Assembly: GCA_965248395.1 (NCBI GenBank)
Contig: OZ252103.1
Coordinates: 2,542,001-2,606,000 of the forward strand
Origin: JAAXHH01 sp965248395
Lineage (GTDB): Bacteria > JAAXHH01
Direction of reading: 5' to 3'
DNA length: 64,000 nt
Shown here: one piece after another, positions 1 to 8,988 of the stretch
Position numbering within the stretch: the first letter of the stretch is position 1
How the letters are laid out: each line of letters opens with the position of its first letter
Made by a program: the position numbers and the translations under genes
Notes under the pieces: model-generated
Told to the model about the DNA's origin: nothing
Seen by the model: the letters and a program-made list of their open reading frames with translations, nothing else
The model's database searches: none

Positions 1-2
1 AA

Positions 3-485
3 CTGAACAAGCGGGAAGCCACCCGCCAGTTGCGCAACGGCCTGCTCCGTCTGAACGGTTACTCCATCATTCGCCGATGGTTCAAGGAACACACCGAGTA
101 CATCGCCGATCTGCGGACCGAAAACGTATCCCTGTCGCCGGACCGGTACAAGCGGGTAATCCTGGCCGTATCCAACGTGGATGTAAGCCGGGTGCTGCGC
201 ACGTTCCTAGACGAGATGAACATACGCGTAGAAGAATACAGCGAGGAAAGGCTCTCGGCTCTCAAGGACTCGGACCTGGTGGTCATGGCTGGCGAGATGG
301 TGGACGATATGAAGGCCAGGGTCCAGAACCTGCACATCTTCCCGGTGCACGACAAGAACACGCGGATGGACCGGACATTGACGCAACTCGGTATCCTCTT
401 CACCGAGAACGTGGATGTCGTGCGAAAGGCCGTCGCCGCCGTGCATTTTCAGCCCGCGCGGGGGAAGCTGGCTTCGGAAGGGTGA
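3..485 (+). CDS. 3' end of an unrecognised protein, cut by the window edge
   Basis: The frame is open from the window edge to a TGA at 483-485, so the 5' end lies outside. A TTG at 30 could serve as a start, but codons before it (L-N-K-R-E-A-T-R-Q) read like ordinary protein, so I treat the gene as truncated. The visible 160 residues have a basic first part followed by an alternating beta/alpha pattern (VILAVSNVD, then DLVVMAG) that could be a small Rossmann-like or receiver-like domain. I see no catalytic motif and do not recognise the family. The sulfatase downstream is on the opposite strand and converges on it, with 58 bp between the stops. Confidence 0.6.
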   Translation: MNKREATRQLRNGLLRLNGYSIIRRWFKEHTEYIADLRTENVSLSPDRYKRVILAVSNVDVSRVLRTFLDEMNIRVEEYSEERLSALKDSDLVVMAGEMVDDMKARVQNLHIFPVHDKNTRMDRTLTQLGILFTENVDVVRKAVAAVHFQPARGKLASEG

Positions 486-543
486 CAGTTTCAGGTCTGG
501 CTGGCGTATAGACGTTGTTAGCCGGGTTCTCGATTCAACCCGG

Positions 544-1944
544 CTAGCCGTCATACGGCGCATCCCCCACACTTTCCTGAAGCCTGCTTAATTCCGCCTT
601 CAACGAAGCGATCACTTCCGCGTACGCGGGATCCGAGTAGACGTTGTTCATCTCGCAGGGATCCCGCTCCAGATCGAATAGTTCCCACTCCGGCTGCTCC
701 TTCGGACCGACCGCGCCTTCCTGGCCGAGCGGGTCGCCGTAATAGTAGATCAGCTTGTACCGCAGGGTCCGGACGCCGTAATGGGCGCAGACGTTGTGGT
801 GGGCGCCGTGCATCCAGTACCGGTAGTACATGGATGTCTGCCAGTCGGCCGGTGTTTCACCACGCAACAAGGACCGGAACGAGCGTCCCTGGAAAGACGG
901 CGGCGCGTCCACGCCGGCGCAGTCCAGAAACGTGGCGGGAAAATCGACGTTCAGGATCATGTCCCCATTCACGCCCCCCGGCGCCACCTCCCTGGGATAG
1001 CGAATCAGAAAGGGCATGCGCAGGGACTCTTCGTACATGAACCGCTTGTCGTACCATCCGTGATCGCCAAGGAAAAACCCCTGGTCCGAAGTATAGATCA
1101 CGATGGTGTCCTCCCCGATACCTTCTTCGTCGACGTAATCCAGCAGCCGGCCCACGTTATCATCGATGGAAGCCACGCACCGCAGGTAATCCTTCATATA
1201 TCGCTGGTATTTCCAGCGTTTCTCCTCGGCGGGTGTCAGGTGCTCCGGCACGGGCTCCTTCAGATCATCCGCGTTCAAATCGCGGTCCACGCGCATCCGT
1301 GCCGCCGCGGCGGCACGGGCGCGGTTCGAATAGTCATCGTCGAAGGTTTCCGGCTCTGGGATGTCCTCGTCCTCGTACACGCGGGCGTGTTTGTCATCGG
1401 GTTCCCAGGGCCGGTGCGGCGCCTTGTGGTGCACCATGATACAGAAGGGTTTGTCCCTGTCGCGATCGCGGAGCCAGTCCAGTGCGTAATCCGTGATCAG
1501 ATCGGTGGCGTAACCGCGACGCCTGTCCCTCTCCCCCATTTCGATCATCTCGGGATCGTGGTAGAGTCCCTGTCCGGGCAGCACGTTCCAGTAGTCGAAG
1601 CCCGTGGGGTCGTGAATCCCGCCGTGGCCGAGATGCCACTTGCCGACCACCGCCGTCAGGTAGCCGTGTTCCTGGAGCACCTTGGGATAGTTTAGCAGCC
1701 GGCCGTCCAGGTGGGTGGAAAGGGTGGTGACGCCGTTTACATGGTTGTACGTACCCGTCAGTATGGCTGCCCGGCTGGGCGTGCAGATGGAATTCGTGCA
1801 AAAGCAGTTGTCGAAGCGCATGCCTTCCGCCGCGATCCGGTCGATATGGGGCGTCTGATTTATCCGGCTTCCATAGGCGCTGATGGCGTGTGAGGCGTGA
1901 TCGTCGGACATGATGAACAGGATGTTCGGACGTGATTGGGACAT
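544..1944 (-). CDS. Type I sulfatase (formylglycine-dependent arylsulfatase family)
   Basis: Predicted to hydrolyse sulfate esters, most likely on a sulfated carbohydrate. The N-terminus begins with the family signature PNILFIMSDD, giving the metal-binding Asp pair at residues 14-15. The C-T-P-S-R motif at 54-58 carries the Cys that is converted to formylglycine by a maturase. A KWHLG segment near residue 103 and the later TSDQG segment are the other conserved metal and sulfate-binding blocks. Length of 466 residues is normal. There is no signal peptide, so it may act in the cytoplasm or be exported by another route. No sulfatase-maturing enzyme is in the window. Substrate cannot be assigned; the class resembles N-sulfoglucosamine and iduronate sulfatase relatives. 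Confidence 0.93.
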   Translation of the reverse strand: MSQSRPNILFIMSDDHASHAISAYGSRINQTPHIDRIAAEGMRFDNCFCTNSICTPSRAAILTGTYNHVNGVTTLSTHLDGRLLNYPKVLQEHGYLTAVVGKWHLGHGGIHDPTGFDYWNVLPGQGLYHDPEMIEMGERDRRRGYATDLITDYALDWLRDRDRDKPFCIMVHHKAPHRPWEPDDKHARVYEDEDIPEPETFDDDYSNRARAAAAARMRVDRDLNADDLKEPVPEHLTPAEEKRWKYQRYMKDYLRCVASIDDNVGRLLDYVDEEGIGEDTIVIYTSDQGFFLGDHGWYDKRFMYEESLRMPFLIRYPREVAPGGVNGDMILNVDFPATFLDCAGVDAPPSFQGRSFRSLLRGETPADWQTSMYYRYWMHGAHHNVCAHYGVRTLRYKLIYYYGDPLGQEGAVGPKEQPEWELFDLERDPCEMNNVYSDPAYAEVIASLKAELSRLQESVGDAPYDG

Positions 1945-2007
1945 GGGACCCTTCCGTATGAAAGAAATCTCTACGACTGAAGTTGTGTATCTACTATAGA
2001 TATGTAT

Positions 2008-2967
2008 CTACGACGCCATCACGGCTGCGAGGGTCGAAGCTGCGATGTTGGCGCCGCAAATGAGGATGACAGCGGTACGTCCCCGAAAGTCGTCCTTTCG
2101 CTTAAGCAGGGCGGCGACGGAGACGGCGGCGGCCCCTTCGACGATCTTGTGATGCTCTTCGACCATGAACCGGATGGCACGGCCGATTTACTCCTCCGAT
2201 ACCAGGATGTAGTCGTCGACCAGGTCGCGGCATACCGGGAATGTCATCGATCCCTGTTCCACGTCGCCCGCGGAACCATCCGAGAGGGTATCATGCTGCT
2301 GGGTACGAACGATCTTCCCGGCCTGAATACAGTGGTACATGGCCGCCGAACGTTCAGGCAGACAGCCGATGATCCGCACGCGGGGCATATGGGCCTTCAG
2401 GTAGACGGCCACTCCGCCGATCAATCCACCGCCGCCGACGGTGATCAGGAGATCATCCATGGAAGGCAACTGGCACGACAGTTCAAGGCCTATGGTACCC
2501 TGGCCGCCAATGATCTGGGGATCGTTGTAGGGCGATATCCAGGCCCTGCCCTGTACGGCTGCCTGATGCTTGGCGTGCAGCTCCGTTTCCAAAGCGCCGC
2601 CTTCGTGGAAGACCAGGTCCACGGGATACCGCCTGATCGCTTCCGCCTTGGACGGATCGACACGGTTGGGCAAATAGATGGTACCTGGACAACCTGCGAT
2701 CATGCACGCCCGGGCGACGCCCTGCGCGTGATTGCCCGTCGATGCGGTTACCACACCCAGGGCCCTCTCCTCCCCGGTAAGCGACAGCACCTTGTTCATG
2801 GCCCCACGCGCCTTGAAGGAATTGGTGTACTGCTCGCTTTCCATCTTCAAATGGACCTCAGCCCCCGACAGAACCGATAGCGGCATGGAATGGATCACTG
2901 GGGTCTGGAGCACGTGAGGACGGATGCGTTCCTCCGCGCGCAGTATCTCGGGGAGCAAGGGATGCAT
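2008..2967 (-). pseudogene. Serine/threonine dehydratase-like PLP enzyme (fold type II), interrupted by an in-frame TAA
   Basis: The first 259 codons (2188-2967) encode a threonine dehydratase/serine racemase-type protein: the PLP lysine is K52 in NSFKARGA, STGNHAQG lies at 76-83 and the glycine-rich phosphate loop at 178-185. A TAA at 2188-2190 stops it. The same frame then continues for 60 codons (AIRFMVEEHH, VEGAAAVSVAALL, then VILICGAN) to a TAG at 2008-2010. These are the usual C-terminal elements of the family, and together the pieces give about 319 residues, the normal length. So what is seen is one gene with a single nonsense codon, probably a one-base change from a Gln, Lys or Glu codon. 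It may be a true pseudogene, a strain variant or an assembly error. The SnoaL-like gene lies 21 bp upstream on the same strand. Confidence 0.85.
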
Positions 2968-2988
2968 GGATAACTCGAAACCGGTCCT

Positions 2989-3366
2989 TCAGCGCGGCTG
3001 CGCAACCTCGACATCGATGTGACGGATCCGTCCTTCATCCGTAAAGGTGATCGTTTCCAATCCGCGGCGCTGCACGGACTGCCCGGTATCGGCATTGCTG
3101 GCCCGCATCGTGAACGCGAAGGAGGCCGTGTCGTCCGATTCAGCACGATAGGCGTCAACCGTCCAGTGCACGTCGGGAAAGGTGGTGAAGAACCCGGTCA
3201 TCATCTCACGGATCTGGTCCAGGCCTTTAAAGAGTCCGAACTGCGACGACCGGTAGGTGGCGTCGGGATCGAACATGGGAAACACTTCGTTCAATAGGTG
3301 GCGGTTGGATCTCTCGACGTACGTTCGCGCCAGGTCTATCGCTTTGCGTCGATCCATGCTATGCAC
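2989..3366 (-). CDS. SnoaL-like / NTF2-fold protein
   Basis: A 125-residue protein with the layout of the SnoaL-like branch of the NTF2 fold: an N-terminal helix (ARTYVERSN), then the motif FDPDATYRSS, the segment GLDQIREMMTGFFTTFPDVHW typical of polyketide-cyclase-like and ester-cyclase proteins, and a C-terminal beta-sheet ending TDEGRIRHIDV. Such proteins bind or convert small hydrophobic ligands, or serve as accessory domains; no substrate can be named. It lies 21 bp upstream of the broken PLP gene and is probably co-transcribed. An in-frame ATG nine bases downstream is an alternative start. The 258 bp before it is shared with the divergent gene at 3625 and must hold both promoters. A TATAAT at 3521 lacks a properly spaced -35. 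Confidence 0.8.
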   Translation of the reverse strand: MHSMDRRKAIDLARTYVERSNRHLLNEVFPMFDPDATYRSSQFGLFKGLDQIREMMTGFFTTFPDVHWTVDAYRAESDDTASFAFTMRASNADTGQSVQRRGLETITFTDEGRIRHIDVEVAQPR

Positions 3367-3624
3367 TTCAGGGTTTTTACATTATTGTTCATTAGTAATC
3401 ATTCCGTCATTTCGTTTGAAAATGTGTCATCCGTTTATACACCCTGTCAAGTTGGAAAAACTCGGACAAGACTGTCACGGATTTCCTGTCATCCCAACTC
3501 CACGGGGTTGACGCGATGCGTATAATCTAAGTAAACCCGATCCAACCTGGCACCCTGGTACCTTCTGCCATTCGGTAGTCCGGTCGGCCCGGCTGTTAAC
3601 GCTGTTCACAACAATGGAACAGAC

Positions 3625-4761
3625 ATGATAACAGACACGATTTTAAATGAAGTTGAAACGCCCGCCGTATTGCTCGATGAAGGCAAGCTCATGGCCAATC
3701 TTCGTTCCATGCAACGGCTCGCGGATCAAAACGGCGTCGCGCTGCGTCCCCATGCCAAGACCCACAAGTCCCTGGAGATCGGCCGGAGGCAGATCGACCA
3801 GGGTGCGTCGGGCGTCACCGTGGCCACGGTGGACGAGGCGCTGGTTTTCCTCGAGGGTGGATTTACATCCATTACCGTTGCCCGGCCGGTGGTTTCCCCA
3901 TCGAAGTGGGACCGCCTGCTGTCCGCCACGAGGGATTGTAACGCCGAGATCCGCGTGGTGATCGACTCCGAGGAGGGCGTACAGGTGGCGGGTGAACGGG
4001 CGAAAGCTCACAAGCAAGGCGTTGGACTGTTCCTGAAAATCGACGTGGGACTGCATCGCTGCGGCCTGCTTCCGGGCGATGGGCGAATCCCGATGCTGGC
4101 CGGTATGATCCATGATCACGAGCTTCTCGGTTTCCGCGGACTCCTTTCCCACGCGGGACACGTTTACGGATCGAAGTCCACGGCCGGAGCCGCCGGGATT
4201 GCGGAAGACGAGCGCCGTACCATGGTTGCGGTGCGTGACGCCCTGCTGGCGGACGGTCTTCCGGTGCCGGAAGTCTCCGTGGGCGCCACGCCGGCCGTGC
4301 TGGCCACCGTTTCATTCGAAGGAATCACGGAAATCCGGCCGGGAAACTATGTCTTTCTTGACCTGCTTCCGGTACGCGTGGGTGTAGCCAGGGTTTCTGA
4401 TATCGCCTTGTCGGTGCTGACCACGGTGATCAGCAGGAACGGGCACTACTTCGTTACGGATGCCGGTTCGAAGACCCTGACTTCGGATACGGGCGTACAC
4501 GGAATGACGGGCAACCAGGGTTTCGGGCTCGCTTACCCGGTATCCGGATTCCTGGACCCGAAAAGCGAGATGATCGTGGAAAAAGTCTCTGAAGAACACG
4601 GCATGGTCGGCCGCGGCGGATTCGATCTATCCATCGGATCAAAGATCCGCGTGGTGCCGGTCCACAGCTGTCCCGTGGCGAACCTGTCTAGATCGTATGT
4701 TGTCCTGTCACCGGACGGTCTCGCGACGTGGACGGTGGATGCCGCGGGTGGATCTAAGTAG
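3625..4761 (+). CDS. D-threonine aldolase / D-serine dehydratase-type PLP enzyme (DSD1 family, alanine racemase fold)
   Basis: A fold type III PLP enzyme acting on a D-beta-hydroxy amino acid. The PLP lysine is K45 in RPHAKTHK, the family signature. The barrel continues with IDVGLHRCG and the region LLSHAGHVYG, and the second domain ends with the metal pair His347 and Cys349 in the HSCPVAN segment, as in eukaryotic-type D-serine dehydratase and D-threonine aldolases. The length of 378 residues is typical. The ATG at 3625 is the first in frame. The last 54 bases overlap the 3' end of the helicase gene on the opposite strand. Dehydratase and aldolase activities cannot be separated from sequence alone. 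It stands alone on its strand. Confidence 0.88.
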   Translation: MITDTILNEVETPAVLLDEGKLMANLRSMQRLADQNGVALRPHAKTHKSLEIGRRQIDQGASGVTVATVDEALVFLEGGFTSITVARPVVSPSKWDRLLSATRDCNAEIRVVIDSEEGVQVAGERAKAHKQGVGLFLKIDVGLHRCGLLPGDGRIPMLAGMIHDHELLGFRGLLSHAGHVYGSKSTAGAAGIAEDERRTMVAVRDALLADGLPVPEVSVGATPAVLATVSFEGITEIRPGNYVFLDLLPVRVGVARVSDIALSVLTTVISRNGHYFVTDAGSKTLTSDTGVHGMTGNQGFGLAYPVSGFLDPKSEMIVEKVSEEHGMVGRGGFDLSIGSKIRVVPVHSCPVANLSRSYVVLSPDGLATWTVDAAGGSK

Positions 4762-7650
4762 GATGCTACGGCAGCGTTCAACTATGGCCGGCATCGAGAA
4801 CTTTACCCGGAAACGTGTTTGCCGGTATCTTCCCGGCGCAGGTTTCATCTCAGCCAGGAACCGGGAGGGTCGCTTCCGCTGCGTCGTTATGCATAACTTT
4901 TCTTCGGCCCGTGTGAGGGCAACGTAGAACACGCGTCTTTCCTCTTCGACGTCCTCGACGGAACCCGTCATGCGGCGGTGGGGCAGGATATCCTCAACCA
5001 CGTGAAAGAGGATTACCCCCCTGAACTCGTCTCCCTTGCTCCGGTGAATCGTGGTTACGGTGATCCGGTCATCCCGTTGTGGGTCATCGAGGGTTATTTC
5101 ATCCCTTCTTGCGTCGTCACGGGCCATATCTTCCTGGTCCGCTTCTTCATTGGAAGCCATGGATCGAAGGTACGAATCCGCGAAAGAACCCGTTGAAGAA
5201 TACCTGGCGGCCATCCGTCGAATCGTGTCGAGAGATTCCTTGTCGGCCACTGTCATCCGCTGCCTGCTCGTCTCGTCCCGGCGCCGGTAAAAGATATCAA
5301 GCCCCGAATGTAACAACAACGCTTCGAAGAACTCGACTGGAGACTTGTTTGGGGACCCGTGGACTCCTCGCAGGGTCTCGATGCAACACCGGTATTCCTC
5401 CAGTTTAGTGACCTCGTCACCCGGCAGGCTGTCCATACGCTCAAAGATGGCGTGACCGCACATCGCCACTTCGCGTAGCATGATATTGGTGAACTGCCGC
5501 GACGGGAAGGACAGGCTGACAGCGTACGACAATGGATCAGCGCGCTCGGCATGGACGATAACGTCGAGATAGGCCCCCACGGTCCTTCCGGCGTGAGACT
5601 GGTACAGCGCCCCGTCATCGAGCGGGTTAAAGGGCAGGTCCGCGGTCTTGAGCGCGGATTGAAGAGGACTCGCGATGGACTGGACCCGGACCAGTATGGC
5701 CATATCCCTGTAGTTAAATCCTAGTTTTCTCCAACGATGAATCGTGCGCACCACGATGTCCGTTTCGGCTGCAAGGGACGTGCATTTATGGACCCGGATG
5801 ACATCCCTTCGGGAGCTGTCCGCAACCTGCACCGGACGGATCGGTTTTTCGAACCGGTCCATGTTATGAGAAATGACGCTTGCGGACCGGTTTACGATTT
5901 CCGGCCTGCATCGGTAGTTTTCACCCAGGGTGTGGACGACCGCGCCCGGATACCACCTTTGAAAAGAGCGGATGTTCTCGGGATCCGCGCCGGTGAAGGT
6001 ATTGATCATCTGGTCGTCATCGCCCACGGCAAACAAGTTGTTGAGCGGCAGGGAAAGCAGCCTGAGCATCAGGAACTGGACCGGTGTGAGATCCTGGACC
6101 TCGTCGACCAGGACCGAATCGTAGCGGTGCTGGTAAATAGACCGTGCCCTGGGACAGGTGAGCAGGACTTCCACGGCGCGGTACAACTGCTCGTCAAAGG
6201 TCATCAGGGACTTTCCGTCCATGCGGCGTTCCACTTCGGTGCTTATTCTGCGGATCTGCCGCCCATCGTACGCCTCGATCTCTTCCGAGGCGTCGTTTTT
6301 GTCTATGGGAATCAACGTTCTCCTACACCGGGAAACGGCCTCCTCGTAGGCTTTGACGAGATGCTCGGGAAAGGGGTAGGGGATGGCCGGATGGTGCTGC
6401 TCTAAATCCTCTCTGAGGGCTTGCCTGAAAAGCTCCGTCAATCCCCCCGCCAGGGATCGTTCGGTAATGACGCCGCATCCCGCATAGCGACTGTCCGGCG
6501 CCTGTCTGCAGATCTCGTACCCGAGACTGTGCAGCGTACGGATGTGCACGTCGGGTAGTCCGGCATCCCCGTGTATGCGCTCGGACATCACCTCTCTCGC
6601 CGCCTTGTTGAAAACGACGCATAGAATCCGGCCGGGCTTGATTCCGCCTCGCACGGCTTCCACCACCCGCCGTGTCAGGACCCGCGTCTTCCCCGAGCCC
6701 GCGGGAGCGAGGGTAAGCACCACGCCGGCGCGAGGCAAAAGACACCTGTCCTGCTCCTCGGCCAGGTCGGGCCTCGGACCGGGGATCGGCACCCTGGTCC
6801 CGTGCTCACGATCGGCCAGGACCGAACATATCCGGTTTACGCACCCACCCGGGTCGCTCGTGACTTCGCTTCCGCTGAATCGAACTACTTCCCTGACACT
6901 GTACTTAATCGAAAGATCCTCGTCCCGCCCATGCTGACCTTCACGGGTAAACTCCCTGCCGTCGATCTCGACGGCCACGGGTCTTCCCTGCTGGTCTTCA
7001 ACCAGCGCGTCGACGAAACTCGCTCCCATCTGAACGTGCGGCCTATAGGACAGACCGGCTTCGGTCAGTCCGCCGAACAATTTCCTTTCCACGGGTGTCA
7101 GCCAGGGTTTCTCCGTCGAAACAAGCGCGCCGGGAGAAGAAAACACGACGCAGGTACAAGCGAGGAGCGACCGGAGTTGCTCCCTCAGGAGGGGAATCAT
7201 AGACTCCTCGATCCGGCCTTTGACCGGCATGACGACCGAGCCGGTGTCCAGGTCCCGCTGATCCCATGAGGTAAAAAGATATACGGGGATGTATCGCCGG
7301 TATGCCGGAAGTACGATGAGATTCACCAGGTTGTTCAGATGGGGTGCGTACCGGGACGACAACTTGAGTACGACGCGGGCCGGTTCACCTGGAATCTCCT
7401 GGTCTTCATCCGGATCCCGCAATACGGTTGTACCCTCTATTGACTCGATGTCCGGCAGGGAGAACGCATCCGGGCATCGGAATACGGCAAGCCCGCGTCC
7501 CTTCCGTTCCCACCGGGACAGTTCGTCCGGGGTCAAAGGAACTGGACCGGATGTATGGACCTCGGCCGCCGATACAACCTCGGCCGCTGATACTTCCTCG
7601 CTCGCCGATTCAACCTCGGCCGCTGGATGTATGTAGGTCCGGTTTCCCAT
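4708..7650 (-). CDS. UvrD-family SF1A helicase with N-terminal DUF559/Vsr-like nuclease domain
   Basis: A 980-residue fusion. Residues about 1-180 are unrecognised, starting with a repetitive Ala/Glu/Val tract (SAAEVVSAAEV). Residues about 183-275 look like a PD-(D/E)XK nuclease of the DUF559/Vsr type: E188 in LTPVERKLF, D214 in SFVDALV and the E228-I-D230 pair in VAVEIDG, then VVRFSGSEV. The helicase follows: Walker A APAGSGKT (315-322), motif II VDEVQD, motif III VGDDDQMI, motif IV ENYRCRP, motif V TIHRSKG and motif VI VFYVALTRAEE. All motor motifs are intact. The likely role is DNA repair or defence against foreign DNA, combining unwinding with cutting. The basic tail overlaps the DSD1 gene by 54 bp, which suggests a lost original stop. 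No restriction or other defence gene adjoins it. Confidence 0.88.
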   Translation of the reverse strand: MGNRTYIHPAAEVESASEEVSAAEVVSAAEVHTSGPVPLTPDELSRWERKGRGLAVFRCPDAFSLPDIESIEGTTVLRDPDEDQEIPGEPARVVLKLSSRYAPHLNNLVNLIVLPAYRRYIPVYLFTSWDQRDLDTGSVVMPVKGRIEESMIPLLREQLRSLLACTCVVFSSPGALVSTEKPWLTPVERKLFGGLTEAGLSYRPHVQMGASFVDALVEDQQGRPVAVEIDGREFTREGQHGRDEDLSIKYSVREVVRFSGSEVTSDPGGCVNRICSVLADREHGTRVPIPGPRPDLAEEQDRCLLPRAGVVLTLAPAGSGKTRVLTRRVVEAVRGGIKPGRILCVVFNKAAREVMSERIHGDAGLPDVHIRTLHSLGYEICRQAPDSRYAGCGVITERSLAGGLTELFRQALREDLEQHHPAIPYPFPEHLVKAYEEAVSRCRRTLIPIDKNDASEEIEAYDGRQIRRISTEVERRMDGKSLMTFDEQLYRAVEVLLTCPRARSIYQHRYDSVLVDEVQDLTPVQFLMLRLLSLPLNNLFAVGDDDQMINTFTGADPENIRSFQRWYPGAVVHTLGENYRCRPEIVNRSASVISHNMDRFEKPIRPVQVADSSRRDVIRVHKCTSLAAETDIVVRTIHRWRKLGFNYRDMAILVRVQSIASPLQSALKTADLPFNPLDDGALYQSHAGRTVGAYLDVIVHAERADPLSYAVSLSFPSRQFTNIMLREVAMCGHAIFERMDSLPGDEVTKLEEYRCCIETLRGVHGSPNKSPVEFFEALLLHSGLDIFYRRRDETSRQRMTVADKESLDTIRRMAARYSSTGSFADSYLRSMASNEEADQEDMARDDARRDEITLDDPQRDDRITVTTIHRSKGDEFRGVILFHVVEDILPHRRMTGSVEDVEEERRVFYVALTRAEEKLCITTQRKRPSRFLAEMKPAPGRYRQTRFRVKFSMPAIVERCRSILLRSTRGIHRPRRETVR

Positions 7651-7831
7651 GTTTACAGTGTCGAATAAGGAGCGTTCAGGTTAATATCACGAGCATCACG
7701 AGATCTGCCTGGGGTCCGCGTTTGTACATCGGAAATTCGCCCGGTTGATGAAACAGAGTTCCTTTGTTCCTTCAGTCGACACTTTGATCCCTGTCTCGAA
7801 CTTCGGACCGGTACCGTCTTCGCACTATACG

Positions 7832-7860
7832 TTGATGGATCGTGTGCTGTGCGTTATTAT
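7832..7860 (+). promoter_or_regulatory. Candidate sigma-70-type promoter for the aldose epimerase gene
   Basis: TTGATG (7832-7837) and TATTAT (7855-7860) are separated by 17 bases. The -10 matches the consensus at five of six positions and the -35 at four. A start near 7867 would leave a leader of only about 14 bases containing part of the ribosome-binding site, which weakens the call. Confidence 0.4.
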
Positions 7861-7880
7861 CCTGTTGAGGAGGCAAAGAT

Positions 7881-8981
7881 ATGGGTGCCGTGGAAGAGAC
7901 CGTGTGGGGCGTTTTCCGTTCGCGTCCCGTTTACCTGTACACGTTGAACGGAGCGAGTGGCGCGTCCGCCCGCGTAACGAACTACGGTGGGATTCTCCAG
8001 TCCCTGGATATCCCCGGACCGGACGGGGACCTCGTGGACGTCGTCCTGGGCTTCGATACCTTCGATGAATACCTGGGGGAACATCCATTCTTCGGCGCTA
8101 CCGTCGGGCGATGTGCCAACCGTATTGCCGGTGGCAGGTTTACGCTGGATGGACGGATTCATCAATTGGCGATCAACGACAGCGCCGGCCCCAATCACAT
8201 ACATGGGGGCCCTGGGGGATTCGATAAGCAACGCTGGGAAACGAGGGATTTCGGTCAGAACAGCGTGGGGCCCTACGTCGAACTGGCGTATACGAGCGGG
8301 GATGGGGAAGAAGGATATCCGGGTACGGTGGAAACGACCGTGACCTATGCCCTGACCGGAGACGACGAGTTGCGCATTACCATGGAGGCCCGTACCGACA
8401 GGCCCACGCTGGTGAACCTGACCAATCACTCGTACTGGAACCTGAACGGCCACCGGGGCGGTACGGTACTGGACCACGAGGTCACCCTGTTTGCCGACGC
8501 CTATACGCCCGTCGACAGCCACCTCATACCCACCGGTGAAATCGCTGCGGTCGCCGGGACCCCCTTCGACTTCACGCAACCCAAGACCATCGGCGCGGAA
8601 ATGGCTTCCATCTCCGGGTCGGGACCAGGCGGACCAGGCGGACCAGGCGGATACGACCACAACTTTGTCCTGCGCGATGCCGGAGGACATGTCAGGCCGG
8701 CTGCCCGTGTTGTTTCCAGCCGTTCCGGTCTCACCATGGAAGTGCGAACCGATCAACCCGGCGTACAATTCTACACGGGGAATTTCCTGACCAGCGCCCT
8801 TACCGGAAAGCACGGGGCCGTCTACGACAAGCACCATGCTTTCTGCCTGGAAACGCAAGCGTTTCCCGATGCCGTCAATCACCAGGGATCACTGGGATGG
8901 CCATCGGTCATTCTGGGACCCGGCGAGCGGTACCTTCACGAGGTGCGCTACGCCTTCGTGTCCGCGGAGCCGACCCTATAA
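7881..8981 (+). CDS. galM: Aldose 1-epimerase (mutarotase)
   Basis: Interconverts alpha and beta anomers of aldoses such as galactose or glucose. The 366-residue protein shows the GalM order: TNYGGILQSLD, then FFGATVGRCANRIAGGRF, the catalytic-site block HIHGGPGGFDK, and VNLTNHSYWNLNGH with the active-site histidine. Near the C-terminus FCLETQAFPDAVNH carries the general-base Glu. The ATG at 7881 is supported by a strong ribosome-binding site, GAGGAGG at 7867-7873. An unusual Gly-Pro-Gly-Gly run sits in the loop just before the YDHNF motif. It converges with the SDR gene 7 bp away. No galactose operon genes adjoin, so it may serve general sugar metabolism. Confidence 0.95.
   Translation: MGAVEETVWGVFRSRPVYLYTLNGASGASARVTNYGGILQSLDIPGPDGDLVDVVLGFDTFDEYLGEHPFFGATVGRCANRIAGGRFTLDGRIHQLAINDSAGPNHIHGGPGGFDKQRWETRDFGQNSVGPYVELAYTSGDGEEGYPGTVETTVTYALTGDDELRITMEARTDRPTLVNLTNHSYWNLNGHRGGTVLDHEVTLFADAYTPVDSHLIPTGEIAAVAGTPFDFTQPKTIGAEMASISGSGPGGPGGPGGYDHNFVLRDAGGHVRPAARVVSSRSGLTMEVRTDQPGVQFYTGNFLTSALTGKHGAVYDKHHAFCLETQAFPDAVNHQGSLGWPSVILGPGERYLHEVRYAFVSAEPTL
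8622..8650 (+). repeat. 9-bp tandem repeat inside the epimerase gene
   Basis: GGACCAGGC occurs three times head to tail (8622-8648) followed by GG. It encodes a GPGGPGGPGG loop in the epimerase without changing frame. Such a repeat could expand or contract in units of three residues by slippage. Confidence 0.9.
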
Positions 8982-8988
8982 ATCTATT

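Noticed and set aside
2188..2190. Recoding at the stop in the PLP gene
   Set aside because: The codon is TAA, which is not used for selenocysteine or pyrrolysine.
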